Below are positions 8,437-16,791 of a stretch of DNA of 64,000 bases, one piece after another. A program made the translations under genes and the position numbers. How positions within the stretch are numbered: the first letter of the stretch is position 1; each line of letters starts with the position of its first letter. The DNA lies in assembly GCA_028285485.1 (NCBI GenBank), contig JANQPC010000051.1, positions 49,734 to 113,733 on the forward strand. Direction: 5' to 3'. The notes below the pieces were generated by a model that searched no databases, was not told the DNA's origin, and worked only from the letters and a program-made list of their open reading frames with translations. This stretch comes from Paracoccaceae bacterium. Lineage in GTDB: Bacteria > Pseudomonadota > Alphaproteobacteria > Rhodobacterales > Rhodobacteraceae.

Positions 8437-8996
8437 TGCATCCGCCTCCGCATCTGGGCGGGCGAAGCGTAGATATCCGCCGCCTTGCCGATCCGGGGAT
8501 CGCCGATCCCGTCCTGAACCAGATCCACGCGCTTCTTATCGCGCTTCCGCTTCACGAAGGCTTCTTCCTGGTAGAACTCGTCCACGAAATCCTGAACCGC
8601 GGCGCGCAGCATCGGCGGCATGGCCACCTTCTCCACGATCTCTTCCCCGCTGTCGGTGTAATCCTGCGCTTCGTAGGGCGATGCGGTGACAAGAAGGATA
8701 TCAAGCGGGTGCGGGCCCGCGCTGGGCCGCATCACGATGTAGACGCAGGGAACCTGCGCCGTCAGCCCGTGCAGATAGGCCTCGGCCTCGGCGCCATGAA
8801 GCTCCAGGGGAAGGGTGTCGGCATGGTATTCAACCACGTCGCCCACGCGCCGGATCTCGTGCCAATCCGCCTCGGCTGCGCCGGGCAGAACGCTGCTGGC
8901 CACCCAGCTCCATTTTTGCCACCGGGTTGCACCAGGGGAGCGCCGCAGAACGACGCCGACCGGCATAACACGGTATGCAAGCGGGTTCTTGAACAC
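8433..8996 (-). CDS. DUF3305 family protein
   Basis: 187 residues if translation starts at the GTG at 8996. I chose it because GTGGAGGAGG, which an earlier GTG at 9011 would treat as coding, is an almost perfect ribosome site five bases before it; the earlier start would add five residues. The protein has VMPVGVVLRRSPGATRWQKW near the start and YLHGLTAQVPCVYIVMR in the middle, the pattern I associate with DUF3305. It is the first gene of the formate dehydrogenase operon. A cytosolic role in maturation of the enzyme is inferred from context only. Confidence 0.8.
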   Translation of the reverse strand: MFKNPLAYRVMPVGVVLRRSPGATRWQKWSWVASSVLPGAAEADWHEIRRVGDVVEYHADTLPLELHGAEAEAYLHGLTAQVPCVYIVMRPSAGPHPLDILLVTASPYEAQDYTDSGEEIVEKVAMPPMLRAAVQDFVDEFYQEEAFVKRKRDKKRVDLVQDGIGDPRIGKAADIYASPAQMRRRMQ

Positions 8997-9334
8997 GAAA
9001 TCCTCCTCCACTTAGCCTCGCGCACAGTCTGGTCAAACGCAAAGCACTTAATTCCGTTTCCCGCCTAAAATGGCGCCATCCGGTCAATGTGACGCAGCCC
9101 TCGGTGCGCCCCGGGCCGGTTCGGGTGCGGGCTCGCTTTTCTGACAAAAATACATGGGTTTATGGGGCCCGCCGTTTCCGACAGAAGGATCGGATTCTGA
9201 TTTTCCCGGCTGCGGCCTTGCCCAGAAGGCAAGCCCCGGAAATACCGTTTGTTTCCCGGTTACATTTTTGTGTAGCTTGGCGCCGGTCCGCCGGATCAGC
9301 CAAGATCGATAGCCATTTCGGGGAGGGAAGACTA
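8997..9334. promoter_or_regulatory. Divergent intergenic region: formate dehydrogenase operon / polyferredoxin gene
   Basis: This 338-base gap must hold the promoters for the minus-strand formate dehydrogenase operon and the plus-strand polyferredoxin gene. I see no convincing -35/-10 pair, no sigma-54 GG-GC element and no clear FNR box. The right end carries a strong GGGGAGGG ribosome site at about 9320-9328 for the TTG start at 9335. Nothing resembling a coding gene is present. Confidence 0.5.
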
Positions 9335-11320
9335 TTGGCCAAGCGTTTGGTTCTGTGCGACTGCATGGGAAGTTGCCCGCTTGATGCGGAGGCGCTTGAA
9401 GAAGCCACCGGTCAGCCCGTCAGCGCCGTGAACAAGGCGCTTTGCACCGATCAGATAGAGACAGCTGCTGCCGCCTTGCAGGGCGGGGATGCCATCATCT
9501 GCTGCGCGCAAGAACAGCGCCGGTTCGAGGCGTTGGCCGACGAGCTTGGGGTGGACGCGCCCGCTGTGATCGATTTGCGGGATCGTGCGGGGTGGAGCGC
9601 CGATGAGGCGCCGAAACTGCCGAAGATGGCGGCGCTTCTGGCAGAGGCGCAGCTGCCCGCCGCGGCTGAGAAAACCGTTGACGTGGTATCTGAAGGTTTG
9701 TGCCTGATCCTCGGGCCCGCAGACGTAACGCGCGATGCGGCCGAGCAGCTGAAGGATTTTCTGGGCGTCACGGTGCTTCTGAGCGACGCGAAGGATGTGC
9801 CGGACGGGCGCGACTATGATGCAATCGTTGGCCGTTTGCGCCGGGCCGAGGGCGCGCTGGGCCAGTTTCGCGTGGTGATCGATGCGCTTCAGCAGGTTGT
9901 GCCGGGCGGCCGCGGCGCGTTCGATCTCACAGCGCCGCGCGACGGCGGGGTTTCCGAGTGCGATATCGTTCTGGATCTTACCGGGGAACCCGCGCTTTTC
10001 TCCGCCCATGAAAAGCGCGAAGGCTACCTGCGCGCCGATCCCAAGCACCCGCCTTCGGTGGCCAAGGCCGTTATGGCCGCATCGCATCTCGTGGGTACTT
10101 TCGAGAAACCGCTTTACGTGCGGCTTGAGCCCTCGCTTTGCGCCCATTCGCGGGCCGAGCAAACCGCCTGCACCCGTTGCCTCGATCTCTGCCCGACCGG
10201 CGCGATCACATCGGCAGGCGAACATGTCAGCGTTGATCCGATGATCTGCGCGGGCTGCGGGGCGTGCTCTGCCGTCTGTCCCTCCGGCGCGATCAGCTAC
10301 GATGCCCCGCCGGTGGATCTTACGATGCGGCGGGTTCAGACGCTGGCGCAGGCCTATCTTGCGGCGGGCGGAACCGCCCCGCGCCTGCTTGTTCATGATG
10401 CGCACGGGGCCGAGATGGTTCGGCTTTCTGCGCGCTATGGCAATGGCTTGCCGGCCGATGTTATCCCGCTTGAGATGTCTGCCATCGGCGCCTTTGGCCA
10501 TGCCGAGGCGGTGGCCGGGCTGGCGGCAGGCTTTGCCTCTGTGACCATCCTTCCCGGGCCGGGGGCGGACCGAGCCGCGATCGAAGCCCAGGTGGCGCTG
10601 GCCCGCGCCATCGGCGGGGCTGACCGGGTGGGCATCTTGGATACCACCGATCCCGATGCGATGTCAGAGACCCTCTACGCCGGCACGGCCCCGGCCCCCA
10701 TCGAGACGCCCGTGCGCCCGATGGGCACGCGGCGGCAGATCACCCGGCAGGCGGCGCGCGCGCTGCATCCCGAAACCGAAACGCTCCCCTTGCCCGAAGG
10801 CGCGCCCTATGGCGCCGTGATCGTCAATACCGACAGCTGCACATTGTGCCTGAGCTGCGTCTCACTCTGCCCCTCCGGCGCGCTGGGCGACAATCCCGAT
10901 AAGCCGCAGCTTCGGTTTCAGGAGGATGCCTGCCTGCAATGCGGCCTCTGCGCCAGCGTCTGCCCCGAGGATGCCATCGCTTACGAGCCGCGGCTGGATC
11001 TCACCTCCACCGCGCTACAACAGGAAGTGCTGAACGAAGAGGAGCCGTTCCCTTGCGTGGAATGCGGTGCGCTCTTTGGCTCGAAATCTGCGATCGATCG
11101 CATTACCGAAAAGCTGACCGGGCATTCGATGTTCACCGATCCCGCCAAGCTGCGGATGATCCAGATGTGCGACGATTGCCGCGTGAACGCGCAGTTCCAC
11201 AGCGAAAACAATCCCTTCGCCGGGGGAGAGCGCCCGAGGCCGCGCACAACGGACGATTATCTGAACGAGGGCGATGCGCCCTCAAACGGCGGCACGAGTG
11301 GGCAGAAAAGGGTTCACTGA
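9335..11320 (+). CDS. Polyferredoxin-type 4Fe-4S protein of the formate dehydrogenase cluster
   Basis: 661 residues from a TTG at 9335, chosen for the GGGGAGGGAAG ribosome site and because the protein then begins LAKRLVLCDCMGSCPLD. Cysteine sets follow: CDCMGSC at the N-terminus, CTRCLDLCPTGAI with CAGCGACSAVCPSGAI in the middle, CTLCLSCVSLCPSGAL with CLQCGLCASVCPEDAI near 500-550, then CVEC and CDDC near the C-terminus. At least four [4Fe-4S] clusters are expected. No signal peptide or membrane span is seen, so it is cytosolic. It stands divergent to the formate dehydrogenase operon and resembles proteins found with such operons; an electron-transfer or maturation role is likely but unproven. 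Its stop overlaps the convergent gene by 7 bases. Confidence 0.85.
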   Translation: MAKRLVLCDCMGSCPLDAEALEEATGQPVSAVNKALCTDQIETAAAALQGGDAIICCAQEQRRFEALADELGVDAPAVIDLRDRAGWSADEAPKLPKMAALLAEAQLPAAAEKTVDVVSEGLCLILGPADVTRDAAEQLKDFLGVTVLLSDAKDVPDGRDYDAIVGRLRRAEGALGQFRVVIDALQQVVPGGRGAFDLTAPRDGGVSECDIVLDLTGEPALFSAHEKREGYLRADPKHPPSVAKAVMAASHLVGTFEKPLYVRLEPSLCAHSRAEQTACTRCLDLCPTGAITSAGEHVSVDPMICAGCGACSAVCPSGAISYDAPPVDLTMRRVQTLAQAYLAAGGTAPRLLVHDAHGAEMVRLSARYGNGLPADVIPLEMSAIGAFGHAEAVAGLAAGFASVTILPGPGADRAAIEAQVALARAIGGADRVGILDTTDPDAMSETLYAGTAPAPIETPVRPMGTRRQITRQAARALHPETETLPLPEGAPYGAVIVNTDSCTLCLSCVSLCPSGALGDNPDKPQLRFQEDACLQCGLCASVCPEDAIAYEPRLDLTSTALQQEVLNEEEPFPCVECGALFGSKSAIDRITEKLTGHSMFTDPAKLRMIQMCDDCRVNAQFHSENNPFAGGERPRPRTTDDYLNEGDAPSNGGTSGQKRVH

Positions 11321-12057
11321 TGCGCCAGCGGCTGCCCCAGATCGGCGGCGGGCATCGCGGCGACGTATGCCAGCACAGCCTGCAATTCCTCCAGCGTAAG
11401 CTCCATCGGCGCGATGGGAGAGGGCCGGTCGATCGGGAAGGGCGGCGTTACATCTTCGATCTGCGTGAAAGCGGGATGCGGGTTGAGAACGTAGAAGGCC
11501 GCAAAGCGCTCTTCCCAATCCGGCAGCGCGCGCAGCACGCCAAAAGAGGGTGTGGAACCGATACCCCAGCCCGAGGTGGCCGCGTCCACCGCATGGCAGC
11601 GGGTGCATTTGTTGAGGCTAACCTCATGGCCAAGCTCGGCGTTTTCGTCGGCGGTAACCTCGACGACAACCTCTTCAACCGCACCGGGCGGGCCGAAGAG
11701 CGGCGCGCCATCGGGCGCGTAGCTCGCAATGGTGCGCTGCCCAACTTCAGAGAGCAGCCAATCCGCGAGGCGCTTGGTGCCGGGGTGATCGGGGGTGAGA
11801 ACGTCCAGCCGCCAAAGCTGGTTCGGCCCCTGAAAAAGCGCGCGGCCCGCATCGCCCAACACCATATCCGCGCCAGAATCCACGGCCACCAGTTCAACGC
11901 GCACCTGGGTTTTCAGGGTGAACCGGGGCAATGCGTGTTTCAGAAGCCCGGTTTCAACCAGGGCTTGGGGCGCCGCAAGCCGAACCGGCCTGTCGTCCGC
12001 CGCACAAAGTGTCGGAACGACAATCAGGAAAAGAAGTGCCAGCGCGCGCAACGGCAT
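11314..12057 (-). CDS. Binding-protein-like domain fused to cytochrome c
   Basis: 247 residues from the ATG at 12057, which starts a signal peptide (MPLRALALLFLIVVPTLCAA); an ATG 30 bases further upstream would put ten polar residues before it. Residues about 20-140 resemble a small solute-binding or substrate-binding domain (LVETGLLKHALPRFTLKT, DMVLGDAGRALF). The C-terminal part has a heme c site CTRCH at 151-155 and a plausible distal Met in IAPMELT. It is therefore a periplasmic c-type cytochrome with an unusual N-terminal domain. It is encoded next to the polyferredoxin gene and divergent to the DUF6494-Mrp module, so a link to formate respiration or to tungstate/molybdate sensing is possible. 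Confidence 0.75.
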   Translation of the reverse strand: MPLRALALLFLIVVPTLCAADDRPVRLAAPQALVETGLLKHALPRFTLKTQVRVELVAVDSGADMVLGDAGRALFQGPNQLWRLDVLTPDHPGTKRLADWLLSEVGQRTIASYAPDGAPLFGPPGAVEEVVVEVTADENAELGHEVSLNKCTRCHAVDAATSGWGIGSTPSFGVLRALPDWEERFAAFYVLNPHPAFTQIEDVTPPFPIDRPSPIAPMELTLEELQAVLAYVAAMPAADLGQPLAHQ

Positions 12058-12116
12058 GGGCCCAACGCTACGCCCGCGCGCATCCACACGTCAATCCGAA
12101 GAAAGGGGGCTCCCAG

Positions 12117-12308
12117 ATGAGCACAGATTTCAACATGTCCATGCGCAAGTTTCTCAAGCAGGTGGGCGTGACTTCGCAGCAGGCCATCGAAGCGGCGCTG
12201 CGGGATGCCGAGAGCGAGGGCAAGAGTTACGCGATCAAGGCTGTTGTGACAATTGAAGAGCTTGGCATGACGCATGAGATCACCGGCACGCTCAGTTCTG
12301 AGGACTAG
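12117..12308 (+). CDS. DUF6494 family small protein
   Basis: 63 residues. The ATG at 12117 follows AAAGGGGGCTCCCAG, and the protein begins MSTDFNMSMRKFLKQVGVTS, then a helix AIEAALRDAESEGK and a beta-rich end (AVVTIEELGMTHEITGTL). The N-M-S-M-R-K-F-L-K start is the signature I recall for DUF6494. No cofactor site or membrane span is visible. It ends exactly one base before the ATG of the Mrp gene, so both are co-transcribed and probably act together. Its biochemical function is unknown. Confidence 0.8.
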   Translation: MSTDFNMSMRKFLKQVGVTSQQAIEAALRDAESEGKSYAIKAVVTIEELGMTHEITGTLSSED

Positions 12309-13379
12309 ATGGCGCTTACACGGGATACCGTAACCGCGGCGCTCAAAACCGTGGCCGATCCGGTTGCCGGTGGCGATATCATGGCCAGCGGCGTGGTGCG
12401 CGCGCTGAACGTTGCCGAAGACGGCGCAGTGCGCTTTGTGATGGAGATCCCTCCGAGCCAGGCCAAGGTCTATGAGGAGGTGAAGGCCGAGGCTGAGAAC
12501 GTGCTGACCGGGCTGGAGGGGATCGGCAAGATCTCCATCGCGATGACGGGCCACACTGAAAAGGCCCCGCCGCCGGATCTTAAGCCTCGCCGTGCCGCTG
12601 AGCCTGCGGGCCCCGAACCGATCCCCGGGGTGGACCGGATCGTTGCCATCGCCTCGGGCAAGGGCGGGGTGGGCAAATCGACCGTTTCGGCGAACCTCGC
12701 CTGCGCGCTCGCACAGCAAGGCCGCCGGGTGGGGCTGCTCGATGCCGATGTCTATGGCCCCTCGCAGCCGCGGATGCTGGGGGTCAGCGGGCGCCCGGCC
12801 AGCCCCGACGGCAAGATCATCCTGCCGATGCGCAATCACGGCGTTACGATGATGTCCATCGGGCTGATGACAAACGAGGATCAGGCGGTCGTCTGGCGCG
12901 GCCCGATGCTGATGGGCGCGCTGCAGCAGATGATGACACAGGTGCAATGGGGCGCGCTGGATGTGCTGCTGGTGGATCTGCCGCCGGGCACCGGCGATGT
13001 GCAGATGACACTGGCGCAGAAGGCGCGGGTGGATGGCGCCATCATCGTCTCAACCCCGCAGGACGTGGCGCTTCTCGATGCGCGCAAGGGCATCGACATG
13101 TTCCAGCAGCTCAAGGTGCCGATCCTTGGGATGATCGAAAACATGTCGACCCATATTTGCAGCAAATGCGGCCATGAGGAGCATACCTTTGGCCATGGCG
13201 GCGTGGCCGCTGAAGCGGAGAAGGTAGGCGTGCCGCTTCTGGCGGAGGTGCCGCTTGATCTGCAGATCCGCCTGGCCTCGGACGGTGGCGCGCCCATTGC
13301 GGTAAGCCAGCCAGACAGCCGGCAGGCGCGCGCGTTTCAGGATGTTGCCGCGGCGCTTGTGAAGGCCGGCAAGGCGTGA
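12309..13379 (+). CDS. Mrp/NBP35-type iron-sulfur carrier ATPase (ApbC)
   Basis: 356 residues. The N-terminal 80 residues are a DUF59/MIP18-like domain. A deviant Walker A, SGKGGVGKS, lies at about 115-123, DADVYGPSQPRML follows, and the Fe-S-binding pair Cys284-x2-Cys287 is in ICSKCGHEEHTFG. Proteins of this family carry or deliver Fe-S clusters to target enzymes. The ATG immediately follows the stop of the DUF6494 gene and the stop overlaps the next gene's GTG. Its position between formate dehydrogenase accessory genes suggests a role in cluster supply for that complex, although it may be the general cellular Mrp. Confidence 0.93.
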   Translation: MALTRDTVTAALKTVADPVAGGDIMASGVVRALNVAEDGAVRFVMEIPPSQAKVYEEVKAEAENVLTGLEGIGKISIAMTGHTEKAPPPDLKPRRAAEPAGPEPIPGVDRIVAIASGKGGVGKSTVSANLACALAQQGRRVGLLDADVYGPSQPRMLGVSGRPASPDGKIILPMRNHGVTMMSIGLMTNEDQAVVWRGPMLMGALQQMMTQVQWGALDVLLVDLPPGTGDVQMTLAQKARVDGAIIVSTPQDVALLDARKGIDMFQQLKVPILGMIENMSTHICSKCGHEEHTFGHGGVAAEAEKVGVPLLAEVPLDLQIRLASDGGAPIAVSQPDSRQARAFQDVAAALVKAGKA

Positions 13380-14083
13380 GCGAGGCGCTGACATTCCCGC
13401 CGCTTCTCTGGGGGGAGGCGGCCACCGAAGAGGCGCTGGGCCACGCAGCACGGCGTGCGGCCCTGGGCTGCGATGCGGGGCTTGTGAGCTACATCCTCGC
13501 CGCAGACCGGGTGGAAGCCGCGATGGTCTTCGCCCCCGAAGTGCCGCTTGCGCAGGCGATGACGATGCTGCCGCTCTGCGGGGTTGGCCTGCAGAACGCG
13601 CTCGGTGCGCTCGCGCCGCCCGAGGTAGCGGTGCATCTGGAATGGAGCGGCGGCATCCGGGTGAACGGCGCGGGTTGCGGCCAATTCAGAGTACTGAGTG
13701 CGACGCAGGATCCCGCTGTCGTGCCCGATTGGCTGGTGGTTGGATGGGTGATACCGCTGATCCCGGCCAGCGAAGACACAGGCTTTACGCCCGATCAAAC
13801 CACGCTGTTTGCCGAGGGCTGCGCCGAGGTTGCGCCGCCGCGGCTTGTGGAATCCTGGGCGCGGCACACGCTGAACTGGATCACCCGCTGGGAGGATGGC
13901 GGCCCAAGGGCGCTGGCCACGGAATGGCGCGGCCTGGCCCATGGCATCGGCGAAGAGGCCACGGTGGCGGGCCTTACCGGAACCTTTGTTGGCGTGGACG
14001 AAGACTTCGGTATGCTTCTGCGGGACGACGAGACCACCCACCTCATTCCGCTTACCGAGCTGCTGAAGGAGAGCCCGACGTGA
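13376..14083 (+). CDS. Biotin/lipoate-protein ligase-like protein (DUF4444 type)
   Basis: 235 residues from a GTG at 13376 that overlaps the Mrp stop (GTGA). The sequence has a ligase-like core: ALGCDAGLVSYILAADRVEAAMVFAPEVPL, HLEWSGGIRVNGAGCGQFRV, and WLVVGWVIPL, followed by a C-terminal SH3-like part (GTFVGVDEDFGMLLRDDETTHLIPL). This fits the biotin/lipoate ligase family with the C-terminal DUF4444 domain. The usual GRGRxxR biotin-binding loop is not visible, so true ligase activity is uncertain. It is coupled to Mrp upstream and DUF6505 downstream, which hints at a joint role with formate dehydrogenase maturation. Confidence 0.7.
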   Translation: MSEALTFPPLLWGEAATEEALGHAARRAALGCDAGLVSYILAADRVEAAMVFAPEVPLAQAMTMLPLCGVGLQNALGALAPPEVAVHLEWSGGIRVNGAGCGQFRVLSATQDPAVVPDWLVVGWVIPLIPASEDTGFTPDQTTLFAEGCAEVAPPRLVESWARHTLNWITRWEDGGPRALATEWRGLAHGIGEEATVAGLTGTFVGVDEDFGMLLRDDETTHLIPLTELLKESPT

Positions 14084-14565
14084 AACTGGCCCGCGCGATC
14101 CACTTCGATGAGAGCGACCAAAGGGTTTTTGCCAACCCGGCCCGGACGGGCGAGTGGTGTATCTCCGGCGGCTTCGAGTTTTCCGATTGGACGGAGAACG
14201 ACCTTGCGGGCAAGGCGCGTCAAGCCTTCGCCAATGGCTGGCTGGGGCTGGAAACGGGCGGGCGCGTGACCTTCGTGGCGGTGACCGAGATGGAGGCGGC
14301 GGAGCATGATGCGCTGGCCGGGATGCTGGCCGCGCATTTCGTCACCTATTACGGCGCGCCGTCAGCCGAGGCCGCGATGCCCGTGGCCCGCGAAGAGCTC
14401 GCGCAGATGGCGGAGCTTTGCGAGGACCATGCGCCCAACACGCTCCTGACGGTGGCGCGCGAGCTTACCGAAGCAGGTGTGCGCGAGGCCTACCGGGTGA
14501 TTGAGGCGCAGGATGCGGGCCTCGATCAGTTCGCAATTCACGGGTCGCTGGACGACCCGCACTGA
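14080..14565 (+). CDS. DUF6505 family protein
   Basis: 161 residues from a GTG at 14080 that overlaps the previous stop by 4 bases. It begins VKLARAIHFDESDQRVFANPARTGEWCISGG (read in segments), then a GFEFSDW segment, a mid-region VTFVAVTEMEAAEHDALAG, and a helical C-terminus with LAQMAELCEDHAPNTLLTVAREL. I recall DUF6505 as a companion of such lipoate-ligase-like genes; no catalytic motif stands out. The gene closes the four-gene module and is convergent with the tungstate transporter, 8 bases apart. Function unknown. Confidence 0.65.
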   Translation: MKLARAIHFDESDQRVFANPARTGEWCISGGFEFSDWTENDLAGKARQAFANGWLGLETGGRVTFVAVTEMEAAEHDALAGMLAAHFVTYYGAPSAEAAMPVAREELAQMAELCEDHAPNTLLTVARELTEAGVREAYRVIEAQDAGLDQFAIHGSLDDPH

Positions 14566-14573
14566 CCAAGGCC

Positions 14574-15380
14574 CTACCCGGCGGGCTCTGCATTGAAGGT
14601 GAAGAGCTGCTCACCATCAATCGCGTAGCCGTTGATCAGTTCCGCAGCGGTTGGGGAGATCAGCCAGGCCTCCAGCTTTTCGACGGCTCCGGCCTTCACA
14701 TGCGGGTGACGCTCGGCGCTGACCGGCAGGAAGGCGTATTGGTTGAAGAGCACCGGATCGCCCGAAAACACGATCTCATGTTCGGCCTTGTTGCCGAAGT
14801 TCAGCCAGCTAGCGCGATCTGACAGGATGTAGGCGCCCATGCCGACGGCAGTATTGAGCGCCGCGCCCATCCCCGCGCCAACGGCCCGGTACCACGCGGC
14901 TTCGGGCGCGATCCCGGCATCTTCCCAAAGGCTCAGCTCTGTCTTATGCGTGCCGCTATCGTCGCCGCGGCTTACAAACAGCGCTTCCGTCCCTGCGATG
15001 GCCTGCAAGACCTCTGTCGCGGAAGCCGCCCCCGATGCGCCGGCGGTATCCTCTCCCGGGCCCACGAAGACGAAATCGTTATACATGATCTCAGTGCGGC
15101 GCGGGCCGTGGCCCGCGGCCACAAACGCCTCTTCCGCGGCCCGTGAATGCACCAGGATCGCATCCACATCGCCGGCTTCCCCGAGCTTCAGCGCCTGACC
15201 GGTGCCCACCACCAGAAGCTGAACCTCCAGATCGATGTCTTCGGCGATCCGCGGCAGCAGCACATCCGCCAGACCGGAATTGTGGAATGACGTGGTTACT
15301 GCCATCCGCATGGTTTCTGACGCGTGCAGGGCAGGCGCCAGACAGGCCGAAATCACAACAGCTACAACTCGAAGGATCAT
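14574..15380 (-). CDS. tupA: Tungstate ABC transporter, substrate-binding protein
   Basis: 268 residues with a signal peptide at 1-20. The mature start MAVTTSFHNSGLADVLLP, then VVGTGQALKLGEAGDVDAIL, LVHSRAAEEAFVAAGHG and MYNDFVFVGP match the conserved TupA oxyanion-binding pattern rather than ModA or PstS. It captures tungstate (or, less likely, molybdate) in the periplasm. The start overlaps the ATPase gene by 4 bases, giving the transcription order permease, ATPase, binding protein. Its neighbours are formate dehydrogenase genes, which supports use of tungsten in that enzyme. Confidence 0.85.
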   Translation of the reverse strand: MILRVVAVVISACLAPALHASETMRMAVTTSFHNSGLADVLLPRIAEDIDLEVQLLVVGTGQALKLGEAGDVDAILVHSRAAEEAFVAAGHGPRRTEIMYNDFVFVGPGEDTAGASGAASATEVLQAIAGTEALFVSRGDDSGTHKTELSLWEDAGIAPEAAWYRAVGAGMGAALNTAVGMGAYILSDRASWLNFGNKAEHEIVFSGDPVLFNQYAFLPVSAERHPHVKAGAVEKLEAWLISPTAAELINGYAIDGEQLFTFNAEPAG

Positions 15381-16090
15381 TCCACGATATCTCCTTTGAC
15401 GAAGGCTTTCGCTTCGCGCGTGTTCGGGCCGGCGAAGAATTCACTTGCCGAGGCATCCTCATGTACCCGGCCAGCCAACAGGAATAGCACCCGATCCGCA
15501 AGCCGCCGGACCTGCCCCATATCATGTGTTGACAGCAAAAGCCGCGTGCCGGCATCGCGGGCCGCCATCAGGATCTCTTCGATCTCGCGCGTGGCCCGGC
15601 CTTCGAGGGAGGCGCAAGGCTCATCGAGGAAGATCAACTCGGGCTCCGATATCAGGGCGCGTGCGATGGCGAGCTTTTGCTGCTCGCCGCCCGAGAGCAC
15701 CGGGGCAGGGCGGTCGAACATCCCGGCCAGACCCACCCGCTTTGCCCAATCGAGCGCCCGCGCCTTCGCCTCTCTGCGCGGCACGCCGCGGATCACAAGC
15801 GGGTAGGCGAGGTTTTCCCAGACCGAACGCCTCAGCATGACGGGGCGCTGAAACACGAAGGCCTGGGCGTTGCGCGCCGTCTTGACGTCACACGCCCAGT
15901 TGATCGTGCCTGCATGAAGCCGCGCGGTGCCGTGCAACAGGCGCATCAGAGAGGTCTTGCCCGCGCCGTTTGGCCCAACCACCACGGTGATCCCCTCGGT
16001 ATCGAGATCAAGATCCACCGGGCCCACCAGAACCTTGCCGCGCCGCCGGGTTGTGGCGCCGCGCACCGAAAGGGGGAAAAGCGCGCTCAC
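15377..16090 (-). CDS. tupC: Tungstate ABC transporter, ATP-binding protein
   Basis: 237 residues. Walker A is GPNGAGKTS at about 39-47, the ABC signature is LSGGEQQKLAIARAL, and Walker B is ELIFLDEPCASLEG, followed by the switch His in LLLSTHDMGQ. It hydrolyses ATP to power tungstate uptake through the adjacent permease. The gene overlaps its neighbours by 4 bases on both sides, so permease, ATPase and binding protein are made together. Assignment to tungstate rests on the TupA-type binding protein next door. Confidence 0.88.
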   Translation of the reverse strand: MSALFPLSVRGATTRRRGKVLVGPVDLDLDTEGITVVVGPNGAGKTSLMRLLHGTARLHAGTINWACDVKTARNAQAFVFQRPVMLRRSVWENLAYPLVIRGVPRREAKARALDWAKRVGLAGMFDRPAPVLSGGEQQKLAIARALISEPELIFLDEPCASLEGRATREIEEILMAARDAGTRLLLSTHDMGQVRRLADRVLFLLAGRVHEDASASEFFAGPNTREAKAFVKGDIVE

Positions 16091-16791
16091 CAGCGCCCCT
16101 CCCGCTCGGTCTGGCTGATCCAGTGGATCGCGAGGTTTACGGAGATTGCGAGGGCGATCAGAACGAAGCCCAAGGCCAGGGCCAGCGCAAACTCGCCCTT
16201 GCCCGTTTCCAGCGCAATCGCCGTTGTCAGAACCCGGGTGACGTTATCGATATTTCCGCCCACGATCATGATCGCGCCCACCTCGCCGATCCCGCGGCCA
16301 AACCCCGCAAGCGCGGCGGTGAGAAGCGCGCGCCGCGCATCCCACAGAAGCGTGCGCATCTTCTGGCCCTGGCTGACATTCATCGAAATCAGCAGGTCAT
16401 GATATTCGTGCCAAAGCTCGCGCAGGGATTGCTGCGCGATGCTCGCCACCAGCGGCACGATCACGATCATCTGCGCGATGATCATCGCGGTGGGCGTGAA
16501 GAGGAGCCCCAGGGCGCCGAAGGGGCCGGAGCGGGAGAGCAGCACATAGACCACGAGCCCGACAACAACCGGCGGCAACCCCATCAGCGCGTTCATGATC
16601 GCGATCACCGTACGGCGTAACCGAAAGCGCCGGACCGCCAGAAGCGCCGCCAGAGGCAAGGCGATCAGGCAGGCGAGCGCCAGGGCCGTGAACGTGATCC
16701 GCAGCGACCGAAGCGCGATCTCCGCCAGCTCAGCGTCCAGCGAGACAATCAGCCAAAATGCCTGTGTGAGACCTTCCCAGAGGTCGACCAC
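16087..16791 (-). CDS. tupB: Tungstate ABC transporter, permease
   Basis: 234 residues with about five membrane spans and the ABC permease EAA-type loop ([27 protein letters not shown]). The start is a GTG at 16791 with GGGGAGGAGC just upstream. This is the channel subunit of a TupABC-type importer and the first gene of the operon. About 240 bases of leader precede it, following the terminator of the peptide-binding protein gene. Confidence 0.88.
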   Translation of the reverse strand: MVDLWEGLTQAFWLIVSLDAELAEIALRSLRITFTALALACLIALPLAALLAVRRFRLRRTVIAIMNALMGLPPVVVGLVVYVLLSRSGPFGALGLLFTPTAMIIAQMIVIVPLVASIAQQSLRELWHEYHDLLISMNVSQGQKMRTLLWDARRALLTAALAGFGRGIGEVGAIMIVGGNIDNVTRVLTTAIALETGKGEFALALALGFVLIALAISVNLAIHWISQTEREGRW

